Of a stretch of 64,000 bases of DNA, positions 13,673-25,095 are shown piece by piece. The notes beneath the pieces are model-generated. The model had not been told where the DNA came from and made no database searches. It saw only the letters and a program-made list of their open reading frames with translations. Location of the stretch: NCBI GenBank assembly GCA_905182985.1, contig CAJJDN010000047.1, positions 510,947-574,946 of the forward strand, read 5' to 3'. Both the position numbers and the translations under genes were made by a program. The number at the start of each line of letters is the position of its first letter. Position 1 is the first letter of the stretch. The stretch comes from Paramecium sonneborni (taxonomy: Eukaryota > Ciliophora > Oligohymenophorea > Peniculida > Parameciidae).

Positions 13673-16481
13673 ATGAACACAAACATTATTTTAATAATGG
13701 AAATAGCTTAAACAATATGGTGGTCAATACTATCTATAATTTTTGGATGGAATAATTATCTTATTACTATAACTCTATCTTCTTTATCCATAATTATATA
13801 ATTAGGCTTATTAATTGCACTTAGAAAAATTACAAACAATGATCACCTTATTAGAATCACAGTACTATTCTTAATTAATAATATTGTTTATACTGAATTG
13901 AACTTATAAATCAACTAAAATTTAAATGCATTTACTAATCATACTAATACACTTATTATTGTCTCAAATTAATGTATCATTAACGAAATTGTTACTTTAT
14001 AAATTTCATATAGACTTTTAAAGTTTGGTTACCCTTGCTATATAATTTTAAGGTTATTTTCAATTTTATTCATCAATTTTGACTACTACATATTAGAGAG
14101 TATAATTGTTGTATTTGCGATAACTATTGCTTTATTAGGGTATGAACAACCAATATTTACAACTTAATTAAATCTCTCTCTAAAAGTATAAGCATCCAAC
14201 AACAATAAATTTATAAATTAAATAGGATAAGCTCAATAAAAAAACAAGAAAATTCAGTCTTCTAGTCAATTGTTTATTTAAGATAATTAGAAAGATAAAA
14301 TTAGTAATTTCAGCAATTAAACTAATAAAAATTAATCTTCTGATTAATTCTTTTCTATTGTTGGTAATTCATTAAGAAAAAGAGTCACTGTTGATGTTGA
14401 TAAAACTGAAATCTAATTAAATCTTTTTTTTAATCATCTTATGGATTATTTTAATTAAGGAGTAATTATTTTAAATTAATACTAATAAATTTAATACATG
14501 AATAAAAAATGTTCAAGACTTTTACCTTCTTAAGGAGAAGAATAAATTATATTAATGATAAAAGAATCTTTGAATATTACACTTTTAAACACAAAAACAT
14601 AATTATCATTATCTCATACATAAAGAAAACTTGAAATGAATCAATAGACTTTGGAAGATATTTTTATTTAAGCATAAAAAAAAAGGTTATAATTAGATAT
14701 ATTTGATATTCTATTAAATTAATAGAAGTATCTTAAATAATATTATCCTCATTAAACAGATTTTGATGGAGAAAATAGTAGTATTTAAGATTCTCCTTAT
14801 TCAAATAGAAATTAAAATCAATTTAATTTCGATTTAATTTTTTAACCTGATAGACATATTAAATTAAGTATTATTTTAACTTAATTTACTAATTAACAAT
14901 TAGATTAAATTATTAATGGTTCTAAATCATAATTTGGAGATTAAACTTAATAACCTTACATATTTTTATTGATGAAGAATATTACACATAAAAAATAAAT
15001 TGAAAAATTAAAAAAATATAATCAATAATCATCAGAAATGTTAAATAATTTTTCATTTGAATTACGAACACCTCTTAATATTATATCCTAGGTCGTGAGC
15101 ATAACAAAAGATCTAACAAAAGAGTAATAAGTAATTCGAGAATATCTTGAATTGATGTAATGTTCAAACTCCATGTTATATCATTCAATAAATGACATAT
15201 TAGACTATTCTTCAATATAATCTGATATGTTTCATTATAAATTTAATTTATTTTAAATTTAAGATATAATTTAAGAGATTGAACATATTTTTATTTAGTA
15301 GGTGAAACAAAAAAATGTTTAATTTTAGATTAAAGTATAAAATTGTCTACTTGAAAAATAGATTTATTCTGATAAACAACGTATAATACAAGTTATAATT
15401 AATATTCTAAATTATTCTTATCATTAAGCTAAAGCAGGTGGTGAAATGTCATTATCTTTATTTTATAATGATGAATAGAGAATATAGATTACAGTTCATT
15501 AAAATGAAATTCTAAAAAATGGAAATAATTAAATTATGCCAAAATAGATTATTTTAAAAAATAAAGAAAATGATAGACCATTTATTTTAACTTAAAAACC
15601 TGAATTAGGATTAGGATTGAATCTATCTGCAAAATTGGTTTAAGGTTTAATTGAAACTAATGATAATTATGTTGAGATTTTAACATGTTTATAAAATGGA
15701 ACAAGTATCAGTTTTTGGATTCAAGATTTGGATTTAAGTTAATCTTAAGAACAAATATTTTTAAGAGGTTCATTTAATACAGGTAAATTTATGACATACA
15801 AGAAATCAAGATCATTATAAGATGATAATTTTGTAATTCGTAGATATAGTGATTATATAATTTAAGATGATAACTATTATTTAGAAAAAATAGGTCAAAA
15901 ATCTGAGTATTTAAATTCAAATGATAGTCCAAAGATTGTAGATGATTTAAATTAAAAGATTAAAGTTCCACAATAAAATTATTTTTAATTTAAATCTTTA
16001 GAAAGTCCCATCTAAGGAAATAAAACTTTTTCTTTTAAATATTCAACATTATAAGCTCATGAATGTACCAATTTTTGTAAAAAAATTTTAATAGTCGATG
16101 ATTAAGTTTTAAATTTAATAGCATTCAAAGCTTTATTAAATCATCATAAAATTTAATGTGATTCAGCTTATGATGGAATTCAGGCTATTTAAAAAGTTAA
16201 AGAGAAAATGAATACTATGTGTTAATATTATGATATTATTTTTATGGATATTGAAATGCCAGGTATGAATGGTTTTGAAACATCAAAAGAAGTAACAAAA
16301 TTATAATTATAAGATAATTTAATAAGGTGGTAAAAAACCAATAATTATCATGTGTTCAGCATATGATACTAAAGAAAATATGAATTAAAGTGATCACTAA
16401 GGCATAAGTGAATTTTTACCTAAGCCAATAAATAAGATTCATCTACTTAGAATTCTCAATAAATATCAATTAGTCAGATGA
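13673..16481 (+). CDS. Hybrid histidine-kinase paralogue, catalytically degenerate, receiver intact (HK3 of three)
   Basis: 928 residues, with one 22-nt intron in the receiver at the same place as in HK1 and HK2. The membrane N-terminus aligns well with HK1 (TIWWSILSIIFGW; LESIIVVFAITIALL). In HisKA the acceptor His is replaced by Phe: NFSFELRTPLN, codon TTT at 15056-15058. The ATPase N box is altered (NILNYSYHQ instead of NLLNNASKY) and the G1 box D-x-G-x-G is absent, while the G2-like ELGLGLNLSA is kept. The receiver keeps ILIVDD, MDIEMPG, CSAYD and LPKP. It is therefore unlikely to autophosphorylate but could still receive phosphate, perhaps by dimerising with HK1 or HK2 (inference). The frame is open and clean, so this is not simple decay. 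Confidence 0.85.
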
Positions 16482-16583
16482 ATATAAATTTTGTTTTTTA
16501 ACTTCTATTACTAATATAATCAAAAAAGAATAATTATGTAGTTTTTAAATCATATATAATGGTTAATTAAATGACTATTAATT

Positions 16584-18903
16584 TCAACTAACATATATCA
16601 ACTCATTTATGTTTAATAGGTTTCTTTTTAAATATTCTTAATCCATTAATATCTCTATACCCTGCTTGATATCTTTTTCTAATGGTTTAAACATCTTTAA
16701 TTATTCTTTTACTGAGATAATTAACTATTAAAAGGAATAAATCCTTTTCGCCTTCATTATACGAATTATTGCAGCTTAAAGGGCATTCTTTCTATCATTT
16801 TCAACATACTCTTCTATTAAGTTCATATTCATTTTATATACATTGATATTCAATATATTAATCTAAAACAATACTTAATTTGATTTTTTAGGTTTTATAT
16901 GAAAATTCTTCATTAAATTTATAAGCTTAACCCTCTTTAATTATTAATTTTACCTTTTCTAATAAATTGATTTAATTTACTAAAAATTATTAATTAACTT
17001 AAATTTTTTCCTTTATTTTAGAATTTATATATTTACTTATAATTATTCAATTGTTTATGGTAGATTTTTCTCATTAAACTCTAATAAAATTGCACCACAA
17101 ACAACTCCGATTGTAACTCTGTAATCCTTATTAGTTTTAAACTATATTTCTATCATTGAGATCTAGTCTTGCCAAAAAAGATCAACTCTATGTAAAAGTA
17201 GTTTAAATATCATACAATTTATTCTTTTCTTGTTAAGAATTAAATTTTTATTTAAATGCAGATTTTAATTATTAAAAAATTAAAATTTTATCTAAACTCA
17301 AGTATGGTTGTATTTCAGGCCAACATACCTTTTATAAAATTCTAGCTTAAATTTCAATTTCATTAAAAGTTATATTTGCTTCATATATGGATTATTCATG
17401 ATCTTTCATCATGCTCGCTAAATTTTCTGTATGCTGTGGACCAAAAGTCTTACGAAATTGATCAATAATTTATTTGTCAATATCTGAATGATAATTAAAT
17501 TAAGTCAATATTCTTTATGCTAATCTATAATAGAAATTTTTTAAAAATAAATCTTTTTCTTAAAAACATTCTAAAATTTGAATAAATTAACTTAATTATT
17601 TTTCTTCTTCAAAATTTATTAGTTTATTTTTATAAAATGAATCAAGTCCTTGTAAAAGCTATTGCATTATAAAATATTAATCAACTTATGCTGTTATTTT
17701 TTAGAAAGCTGAATTCAAATTTGAAAGCAAAATTTTATTATTTTCAGCATAATAAAAGATTAAACTCTTATAAGATTGTTATAAATAAATTAATTGATCC
17801 AAATATTTATATTACTAATAAAATTTAAATTTGTATTACTTGTTCTTTCTCCTAAAATTATTTTTTTTTCTATTCAGCTATTTCATGTTATAGTTCTTAA
17901 TTGATTTGACTACCTTATTAAATTATAATGTTTTAAAATTTTTAAACTAAAATATGTGTGTTGCTATTGAAATGATCAAAAAATTAAACCATTTAACTAA
18001 ATTCCTATATAATAATAAAATTATACTTAAAAGTAATCCTAAACGATAATATATTTTAAAGTGTCATTATTTTCTTAACTTAAATCCATTGCATAATTAT
18101 CAATAATATTTTAATTAAATATATCAAACAAATCTTTTTAAAGTTCATTTTGCCCAAAAACTAACTTAATTCTACTTAATTCTTCTTCTTTAAATTATAC
18201 TAATGATTTAAATTAATCTAAAAAGGATTGTTATTTAATGTTGCTATAATATAATTAATAATAATTTTTGCTTTCCTCTTTTATTTCATCTTAAATTAAT
18301 TCTCTATTATCTTTATCTTAAGGAATGGTTTTCATTTCATAAATTATTTTATAGACTCTTTGTAATAGTAATTATACTTCTTTATCATATTGAATTCGAT
18401 CTTACTTTAATTTATTTTTGAATTCTTCCTTTATGTTATTAAACAATTTTCTATAAAATAATGTATAATATTATTATTTTGCCTATAAATTCAAAAGAGG
18501 ATATTAATTAAAATTATTGGAGGCTTAAACCAATGAACGATCTAAATAAATAAAATAGTTTTTAAGTATTCGAGTATGATATTCATAAATCTAATGTTGA
18601 TTAAGAATTTCTGCTAAAAAATTTTCAGTTCCATAACTCTTTCTTACAATTTCTTCTGATTCTTTTAGAAAATTTTCATTATAATGTTTAAAAAGTTCGT
18701 ACATTTTTTTTCCTTATTATTCTCCTTGAATTATATAATTGTATATATCTCTAATTTAAATAAAATATATATTACGTATAAGCATCTATAATTTCCTTTG
18801 CATTAAAAACCTTTTACTATCCATTCAAGACTCTTAGAATATTTTATCTCTAATTTAACATTTTTATGTCCAAATCTTATTTGATTTTTTCATATGGATT
18901 CAT
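16584..18903 (-). CDS. Cullin, scaffold of a RING-type ubiquitin ligase
   Basis: About 721 residues after six introns (25, 22, 25, 28, 26 and 28 nt), close to the usual cullin length. The N-terminal half shows cullin repeats (YELFKHYNENFLKESEEI, then HTRILKNYFIYLDRSLV). The cullin-homology part has FYYRLAQRILTQFNY and FGPQHTENLASMMKDHE. The C-terminus is the neddylation domain: NDRKNALQAAIIRIMKAKR followed by LISVKEQLKMFKPLEKDIK and an ending ELIYVS that resembles the usual Y-x-Y-L-A tail. The Lys in RIMKAK is the expected NEDD8 site. The N-terminus binds a substrate adaptor and the C-terminus RBX1. I cannot tell which cullin class it is. It starts 56 bp after the stop of the reductase gene upstream. 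Confidence 0.92.
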
Positions 18904-18959
18904 TAGAATGAAATTTAAATATTAATCATATTTTATACAAAATATTCATTTTGATTATT

Positions 18960-20581
18960 TCACAATTTAGCTCTCTACCTATTAAATAAACCATTCATTG
19001 TATAATTTTTATTTTCTACAGGAAGTTTTTACTTTTCTACAATCCATTTTAAGTCAGTGAAGTTTCCACTCTTCCAAGATCTTAATAAATCTGTTGGTTC
19101 TTCATCTACAGGTGGTTATACATTTTCTTTTAGAATGAATTTCTATAATCCATAATGGAAGGTCATCATGTAAGATCTATGAATTTTATTATAAATTAAT
19201 ACCTCCATTCCATTTCAGTCACATCTAATAAAAATATCCCCTATTCATCTCTTGATAAACAATTCATTAATTGTAAAACATTTTCTTAAGAAAACACCCA
19301 TTCATTCCTATTAAAATGTTTAAAGGTCTTATTAATTGTATCAGCTTTTTCAATAACCTTGACATATCGATTAGCATTTTTTTTTTAAGTTGAATTGCCA
19401 AATGTATCAGCAAAAGTTTTCAAAGCTAATGCCCCCATTTTTCTTTTGAAATTCATATATCTATAATAACATAGATTATTGTTAATCTCAATAGTACATG
19501 GTGAGACTTTCACACTTGGTGGATTAGCATTCCAATATTCAAAACATGTATCTTTAGTTAATTTCCATGGAGCAGGATTTCTAGCACTAGTACCACAGTG
19601 ATAAATTTAGAAATTATTTTTATTTGCTTCATAGGCTCCTGCTACCAGAATCATATCAGATACAAAATCAACTGGAACTTAATCTGTAATTAAATTCTCT
19701 TTTCCTTTATATATTTTGACTAATCCTATCCCTGCAAAAAATATTACAGCTGCACCTCCAACTAAGTTATCAATCTTTAATAACAATCTTTTTTACCCAG
19801 CCAGGAATAGGATCTCTAAATGAACATCCTACTATAGTAGGTCTGACTATAGTTATTTACATATTTGGAGGTCTCAATTATGCTAACATTTATTCTGCTA
19901 AATTCTTTGTGAATGTATATGTATTTGGAAATTTGTCTAAAGCCACTTTTTATTATTTTTCGTCAAAATTTTATGATGATCTATAAAGTATAGAAACAAA
20001 GGATTCTACATCCTTTTATGGATGATAAATCTTCTCTTCTATAAACCTTTAAAATTGAATAATGATTTATACCCAAATTTATCACTATTAACATAGGCGG
20101 TTGACACATGGATAAAATTTTCTAAATATTTACATTATTTTGCTAACTCTAATACTTTTTGTACTCCATAATAATTGATTTCTAAGGCAACCTTTATAGG
20201 GGAATTAAAATCAACACTGGCAGCACTATTTATGATTATATTGACATTTTCTATGAGCTCCTATGTAATTTCTTTACTAAGTCCCAAATGAGGCTTAATT
20301 AGATCTCCATCAACTGGTTTAACAACTTCCTCAATGAATTTAGTAAAATCTGGTCCTTTTATTTTACGAATTCTGTCAAAACATTGGGAATTGATAATCT
20401 CTTTATTGAATCTTTCAGCCACTGATTAACCTTTCTTGGCTCTTACCAAAACATAAACTCTCTTAACTTCCAATACTCTTAAAATTTTTTCTAATATAAC
20501 TTTGGCTACAAAGCCGGTACAACCAGATATTAACAAAGATTTTCCTTTGTAGAAGTTAAGACAACTTATGTTTGTAGTCAT
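18960..20581 (-). CDS. Fatty acyl-CoA reductase (FAR family)
   Basis: 515 residues after three introns (26, 22 and 26 nt). The N-terminal Rossmann fold has the NAD(P)H-binding motif LLISGCTGFVAKVILEK at about residue 15. Then come IIINSAASVDFNSP, IHVSTAYVNS and the catalytic Y-x-x-x-K in YTFTKNLAEQML. VRPTIVGCSFRDPIPGWIDN is typical of FAR enzymes, and a shorter C-terminal FAR_C-like region ends the protein. The family reduces fatty acyl-CoA to fatty alcohol, used for ether lipids (abundant in ciliates) or wax esters. Many FARs carry a membrane helix; GGAAVIFFAGIGLVKI is a weak candidate. The gene lies in a tight minus-strand run, 34 bp from the Mic10 gene. Confidence 0.92.
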
Positions 20582-20615
20582 AATTAAATTATATTAATTT
20601 TTATATCTTAATATT

Positions 20616-20845
20616 TCAGAGCTGTCTATGAAAGGCATCCCGATTTTCACTATATGCAAATCCAGCAAAGAGACCTGCACTCAAATTTCGTATAAATGCT
20701 CTTCTCTTAAAAAATAGAGAAGCACCTACGCCAACAAAGTATCCTAAGTTGCATTAGCACATGTATACATACCAAGAGTTGAATAGGTAATCAAATCAAA
20801 AGCAATCTTATTTAATTAAGTGTCTAATTTTTGTTTTCTATCCAT
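20616..20845 (-). CDS. MIC10: Mic10-like subunit of the mitochondrial MICOS complex
   Basis: 66 residues after one 29-nt intron (20744-20772). Two short TM helices carry glycine motifs: YFVGVGASLFF, then SAGLFAGFAYS. The positive loop KRRAFIRN lies between them, as in Mic10 (usually 'FFKRR...G.G.AYS'). Mic10 oligomers bend the inner mitochondrial membrane at crista junctions. The assignment rests on size, the hairpin layout, the Gly motifs and the FFKRR and AYS landmarks. The intron falls just before the first Gly motif. The gene is too short for most ORF callers and is broken by the intron, so it would be easy to miss. Confidence 0.8.
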
Positions 20846-20938
20846 TTTTATAATAAATTTATTAAATAAAATATTTTGTATAAATAAGTAATTAATATAG
20901 ATTTGGAATTAAATAAAATATAAACAGTATAAATTTGA

Positions 20939-21895
20939 TCATCCAAAAAGAATTTATTTCTATTCTTCCAAGTCTCTTAATTCATATCTTTTTCTTTAGC
21001 ATTTCCTAATTAAAGTAATAGCCAAAGATAATAAGATAGCCCATCCCCAAGCAAATAATATATAGGTGCTTTCAAATCCATAAAATACTCCTGGTGGTTA
21101 ATAGAGTATTTTATCAGGTTGACAACTGGATTCACAAGTATTACATCCACATTCTCCATGTAATTCATATCCAAAATCATCCCAATAATGAATGCCACTT
21201 TCATCTTCAGTAGTGTAGCTGTAATTGCGATCGCAAGTCCAAATATTCTCAAAGAAGAGTGAATTGGATTCTTAAAATTCAACATTAATATATTATCCTC
21301 CTTCACCACTTTAACATTAAAAATTATTATTTACACTGCTTATTCCCCTTAAAAAGTAAAGAATCCACCTGGACTGGACATTGCTGAAACTTAAGTTGCA
21401 AATGAAGTTCTTTTACATGAGGAATAAACCTCCTATATTTAAATTAATAATATTATATATTACACATGCGATTTAAGGATGCACTTCTAAAGTCACCATT
21501 TACACTTCTATGATCTTAGAAGAATTCAATGGGTCAGTCATATTCTATCTACCAGTGATTTTCATAAAATCACTCTAATTTGGAGAACATGTATAATGGC
21601 ACCAAAATCTCTTCATATTTGAACCACATCTAATTTTTATTTTCATTTTATACATATCACATCCTCCTCCATCATTACCAAAAGTAGCATCTAAAGATTT
21701 GAAATCCTTAACCATTGATCTGTCTTAACTTTTTGTACAACAGACAGGTTGATTAGAATAAAAGGGACATGCTTCTAAAATCCCTATTATTTCTGGATCT
21801 TTATCTGTTTCTATTGGCTTGTCTTTATCATCAACTGTGAATGCACATCTTGAATTGCAATAATAAAGAAGAATTAAAAAGATTTGAATATTCAT
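20939..21895 (-). CDS. NPC1 N-terminal-domain protein with a single C-terminal TM helix (copy 1)
   Basis: 299 residues after two introns (31 and 26 nt). A signal peptide (MNIQIFLILLYYC) is followed by a Cys-rich lumenal domain with NPC1-N landmarks: CPFYSNQPVCC, then FWCHYTCSPNQSDF (the NPC1 'C-x-x-TCSPxQS-x-F' motif), SSCKRTSF, SPGGFF and ECGCNTCESSC. After a proline pair comes one TM helix (about 256-279: STYILFAWGWAILLSLAIT) and a short basic tail. In NPC1 this domain binds cholesterol in the lysosome lumen and is followed by 12 more TM helices, absent here. So it looks like NPC1 cut after TM1. A paralogue lies at 46803-47738. Confidence 0.85.
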
Positions 21896-22116
21896 ATAAT
21901 ATTATTAATTAAATATTGAAAAAGCCTTTTCAGATATGAATATTTTTTTCAAATTATCATAAAATATATATATTTATATTATTAATGCACCATTTTATAA
22001 TAAATATTAATATGCATTAATGTCTTACTTATTATTATAAATAATATGGCATATTGAGGATTCTTAAATGGAAAATGTTTATCGTTGAATATCTTTTAAA
22101 ATTAATTTCTTGAAAG

Positions 22117-23351
22117 ATGACCGAAACTATTGAAAATTTAAGAGATTTTAACTATTATCCATTCTCATCTAATGTAAATAGTAAATACGTATTGGCCGAA
22201 TACATATGGATTGATGGAACAGGTGAAAAATTGAGATCCAAAACAAAGGTAAAATTATATTACTAAACTTAAGGTCTATTTGAATCCAATAAAGAATTTA
22301 GAGGATTTAGAATGGTGGACATATGATGGATCATCAACAGATTAAGCAGTTACTAGGTTTTCAGAAATATATTTAAAACCGGTTTGTATGGTGAAAGATC
22401 CATTTAGAGGAGATCCTCATTTGTTAGTGCTATGTGAAACATATTTGCCAGATAAAAAAACACCAGCAAGGTATAATTTTAGGTATGTTTATAAAATAAA
22501 ACTAATAAAAGATGGTTATCTAATTTGATAATGGAAAAAGCAAAAGGACATAAGCCATGGTTTGGAATAGAATAAGAATATTTTCTTTTAAAACGAACAG
22601 GTACAACTCATCTTTGGCCATTGGGTTGGCCAAATGGTGGATTTCCTTATCCTTAAGGTAGATATTATTGTTCAATTGGTGAAAGAAATAATTTTGGTAG
22701 AGCATTAGCAGAGGCACATTTAAGAGCATGTTTGAATGCCGGATTAAAAATAGCAGGATTAAATGCTGAAGTAGCTCCTTCTTAATGGGAATTTTAAATA
22801 GGAATAGCAGAAGGAATAGAAATAGGAGATCATATGTGGTTAGCTCGATATATATTGGAGAGAATAGGAGAGGAATTTGGTATAGATATAAATTATGATC
22901 CTAAACCAATATAAGGTGATTGGAACGGAAGTGGAGCACATTGCAATTATTCTACTTAAACAACAAGATCAGAAGGAGGTTATAAATATATAGTAGAAAA
23001 TTTAATGCCAATTTTATAAAAATAACATAAAGACATGATTAGATTATATGGAATAAATAATTAATTAAGATTGACAGGGAAACATGAAACTGGTAGATAT
23101 GATTAATTTTCTTGGGGAGATGGTTCTAGAGGTTGTTCAATTAGAGTACCAATAATAACAAAAGAATTAGGTTAAGGGTATATAATAATAATAATAAATT
23201 ATGTAGGTATTTTGAAGATAGAAGACCAGCTGCTAATATTGATCCTTATCTTGTTTCTGCAGCTTTAGTTGATGTTACATGTTTAGATAGTGAGCATTTA
23301 CCATAATTGTTATAGGTGTTTGAATAATCTTAAAAGCCTTTACAAGCATGA
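22117..23351 (+). CDS. Glutamine synthetase (eukaryotic GSII type)
   Basis: 383 residues after three introns (25, 29 and 29 nt), the usual length for a eukaryotic GSII. It makes glutamine from glutamate, ammonia and ATP, as an oligomer. Diagnostic stretches are EYIWIDGTGEKLRSKT at the N-terminus, WWTYDGSSTDQA, PWFGIEQEYFLL (Glu metal ligands), GDWNGSGAHCNYST (substrate loop; usually GDWNGAGCHTNYS), TGKHETGRYDQFSWG and the C-terminal EDRRPAANIDPYLV. The match fixes several TAA codons as glutamine, including GIEQEY and the Q in PYPQGRYYC. All active-site motifs look intact. Confidence 0.97.
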
Positions 23352-23434
23352 AGTAAATGTATATTTAAAAAACTCATAATTTAAACAAAATAAAGTAAAG
23401 TATTCTTAATTATATATTTATTAATTAATTTAAT

Positions 23435-24455
23435 ATGTCAATAACTGTTTCAACATGCTAATAAATATGTGGTTCTCCACTTAATCATAGTACAGCTAAA
23501 AACTTATGGACATTTTCTAAATCTGATAGATTTGGTAATCTGGCTAATCCAGTCAAGTATTCATGATTGATCTAATCATTATAGTTGTGGTAAGGCATTT
23601 TACGATTTGCCTAGTCAAATAGAAAAACGATCTGCTGGAATTGGAAAAGGAACAAAGTATAAGAATATTTTTATTTAAGAACTGATTTTACAAAAGTTCC
23701 ATTCGCAACTCCATCCCCATAATAATATAATTTAGCAAGTGACGTTGAAACAAATCTTAAGAAATCAAAAGGAAATAAATTTGGAATGAGTAGAGAAAAA
23801 ATGGCTAGCACTGGCATACTTGGAAACTTAAATTTAAAAACTCCAGGTAAAAATATATAATTAATATTATATAATAGCTCCTGGAACTTATGATTTAGGA
23901 TCTACTTTGAGTGATATTCGATATACAATGAGATAGAGACCAAAAACAAATTTTATGGTCTTAACAAGTAAAGAAATACCAGGACCTGGAACATATGAAT
24001 CTTTACCTGCTGTTAATGCTGTAGGTAAATATCCAATATCGAAATACAATAATTCATGTGCAACATTATTTAATCCTAAGAACTCTAAAAGATTTGTTAA
24101 AGATTTTTGTAAATTTATAATACCATTTTTAAAGCTACTAATCTTTAAGCTCCAGGACCAGGTACTTATCCTATTGATAAGACTGGAATTCAAAAAGTAA
24201 TTCAAATCTTATATCATAGGATGGTAATTACTTTATTTCTAAATTCCATTCTTCAAATGTTAGAAGTTTTCCAAAAGAATCTAGAAGAACAGGATCTGTT
24301 GGAAAAGGTATCAACCTAATATTATTATCAATTAAGCTGGCACACCTGCTCCTGGAAGTTACAGATTACCTTCAGAGTTTGGTTACTACGAATCTAGACA
24401 TAAAGCAAATAGAAGTGCTGGTGATATGGGTGAAAATAAACCTTAATAATCATGA
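23435..24455 (+). CDS. STPGR (SHIPPO/ODF3-type) repeat protein, probably ciliary
   Basis: 286 residues after six introns (28, 23, 31, 26, 23 and 29 nt), one of the most intron-rich genes here for its size. It has repeated P-G-P-G-x-Y motifs: TPAPGTYDLGS, IPGPGTYESLP, APGPGTYPIDK and TPAPGSYRLPS. Such repeats are typical of SHIPPO/CFAP-type proteins that bind axonemal microtubules. No other domain is seen. A second STPGR protein is at 36449-37313. The introns often interrupt repeats just before the proline motif. Confidence 0.85.
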
Positions 24456-24527
24456 TTATTAAAATAACAATTAATGTATACATACACATAAAATTATATA
24501 GATTTTATAATATTAATAATATATTAC

Positions 24528-25028
24528 ATGCCATCCACTCTTGAATTGATCAAATGGTCAAATTTAATTTCTTCCATCATGCTCATATTGATTGGAGTCA
24601 CTTAAATTATATCCTTGACAATTATATTCTCCAGTTTTAGTTTTTCATTCTTCATGTCATTTTTCTTACCATTTTTCTTAATGTAAGTTTATTTATCTAT
24701 TTATCATAGATTATTTGGTGTTATGCTCTTTGCAAGTGGTTAAAAAATGGAATTTATGGATAATAATTTCAGATTTTTAAGTTCTCTTCTTGGAAGAGGT
24801 CTATTCAATATTTAGTATTTTTAAATAACATTATTAAGTCTAGCATCTTTAGCTGTTTATTAATTATCCAATGCAGCTAGTGACATCATAGGATTCATTA
24901 TTGGAGCTATGCTATTTTTAACAGGTGGATTTTATTTGATTTTGCATTTTTGTGGAGTAATTCATACATAATATATATTTTAATAGAATAGAGAAGAATT
25001 AACAGCATACAAACAATAATTAGGATGA
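24528..25028 (+). CDS. Small four-TM protein, COPI-associated/Tvp15-like
   Basis: 157 residues after one 27-nt intron. It has four hydrophobic segments: SSIMLILIGVTQIISL, FSFFMSFFLPFFLILFGVML, a third around ITLLSLASLAVYQL, and DIIGFIIGAMLFLTGGFYLIL. Between segments 2 and 3 is FRFLSSLLGRGLFNIQYF, which resembles the LGRGxF loop of COPI-associated (Tvp15) proteins of Golgi vesicles. The tail is charged. Topology is well supported. The family name rests on the loop and size only. Other small 4-TM vesicle proteins remain possible. Confidence 0.6.
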
Positions 25029-25095
25029 TTCAAATTCAATATATCCCTTTATTATTCATAATATTAATTTATCAATAAATATATTTAACGAATAA

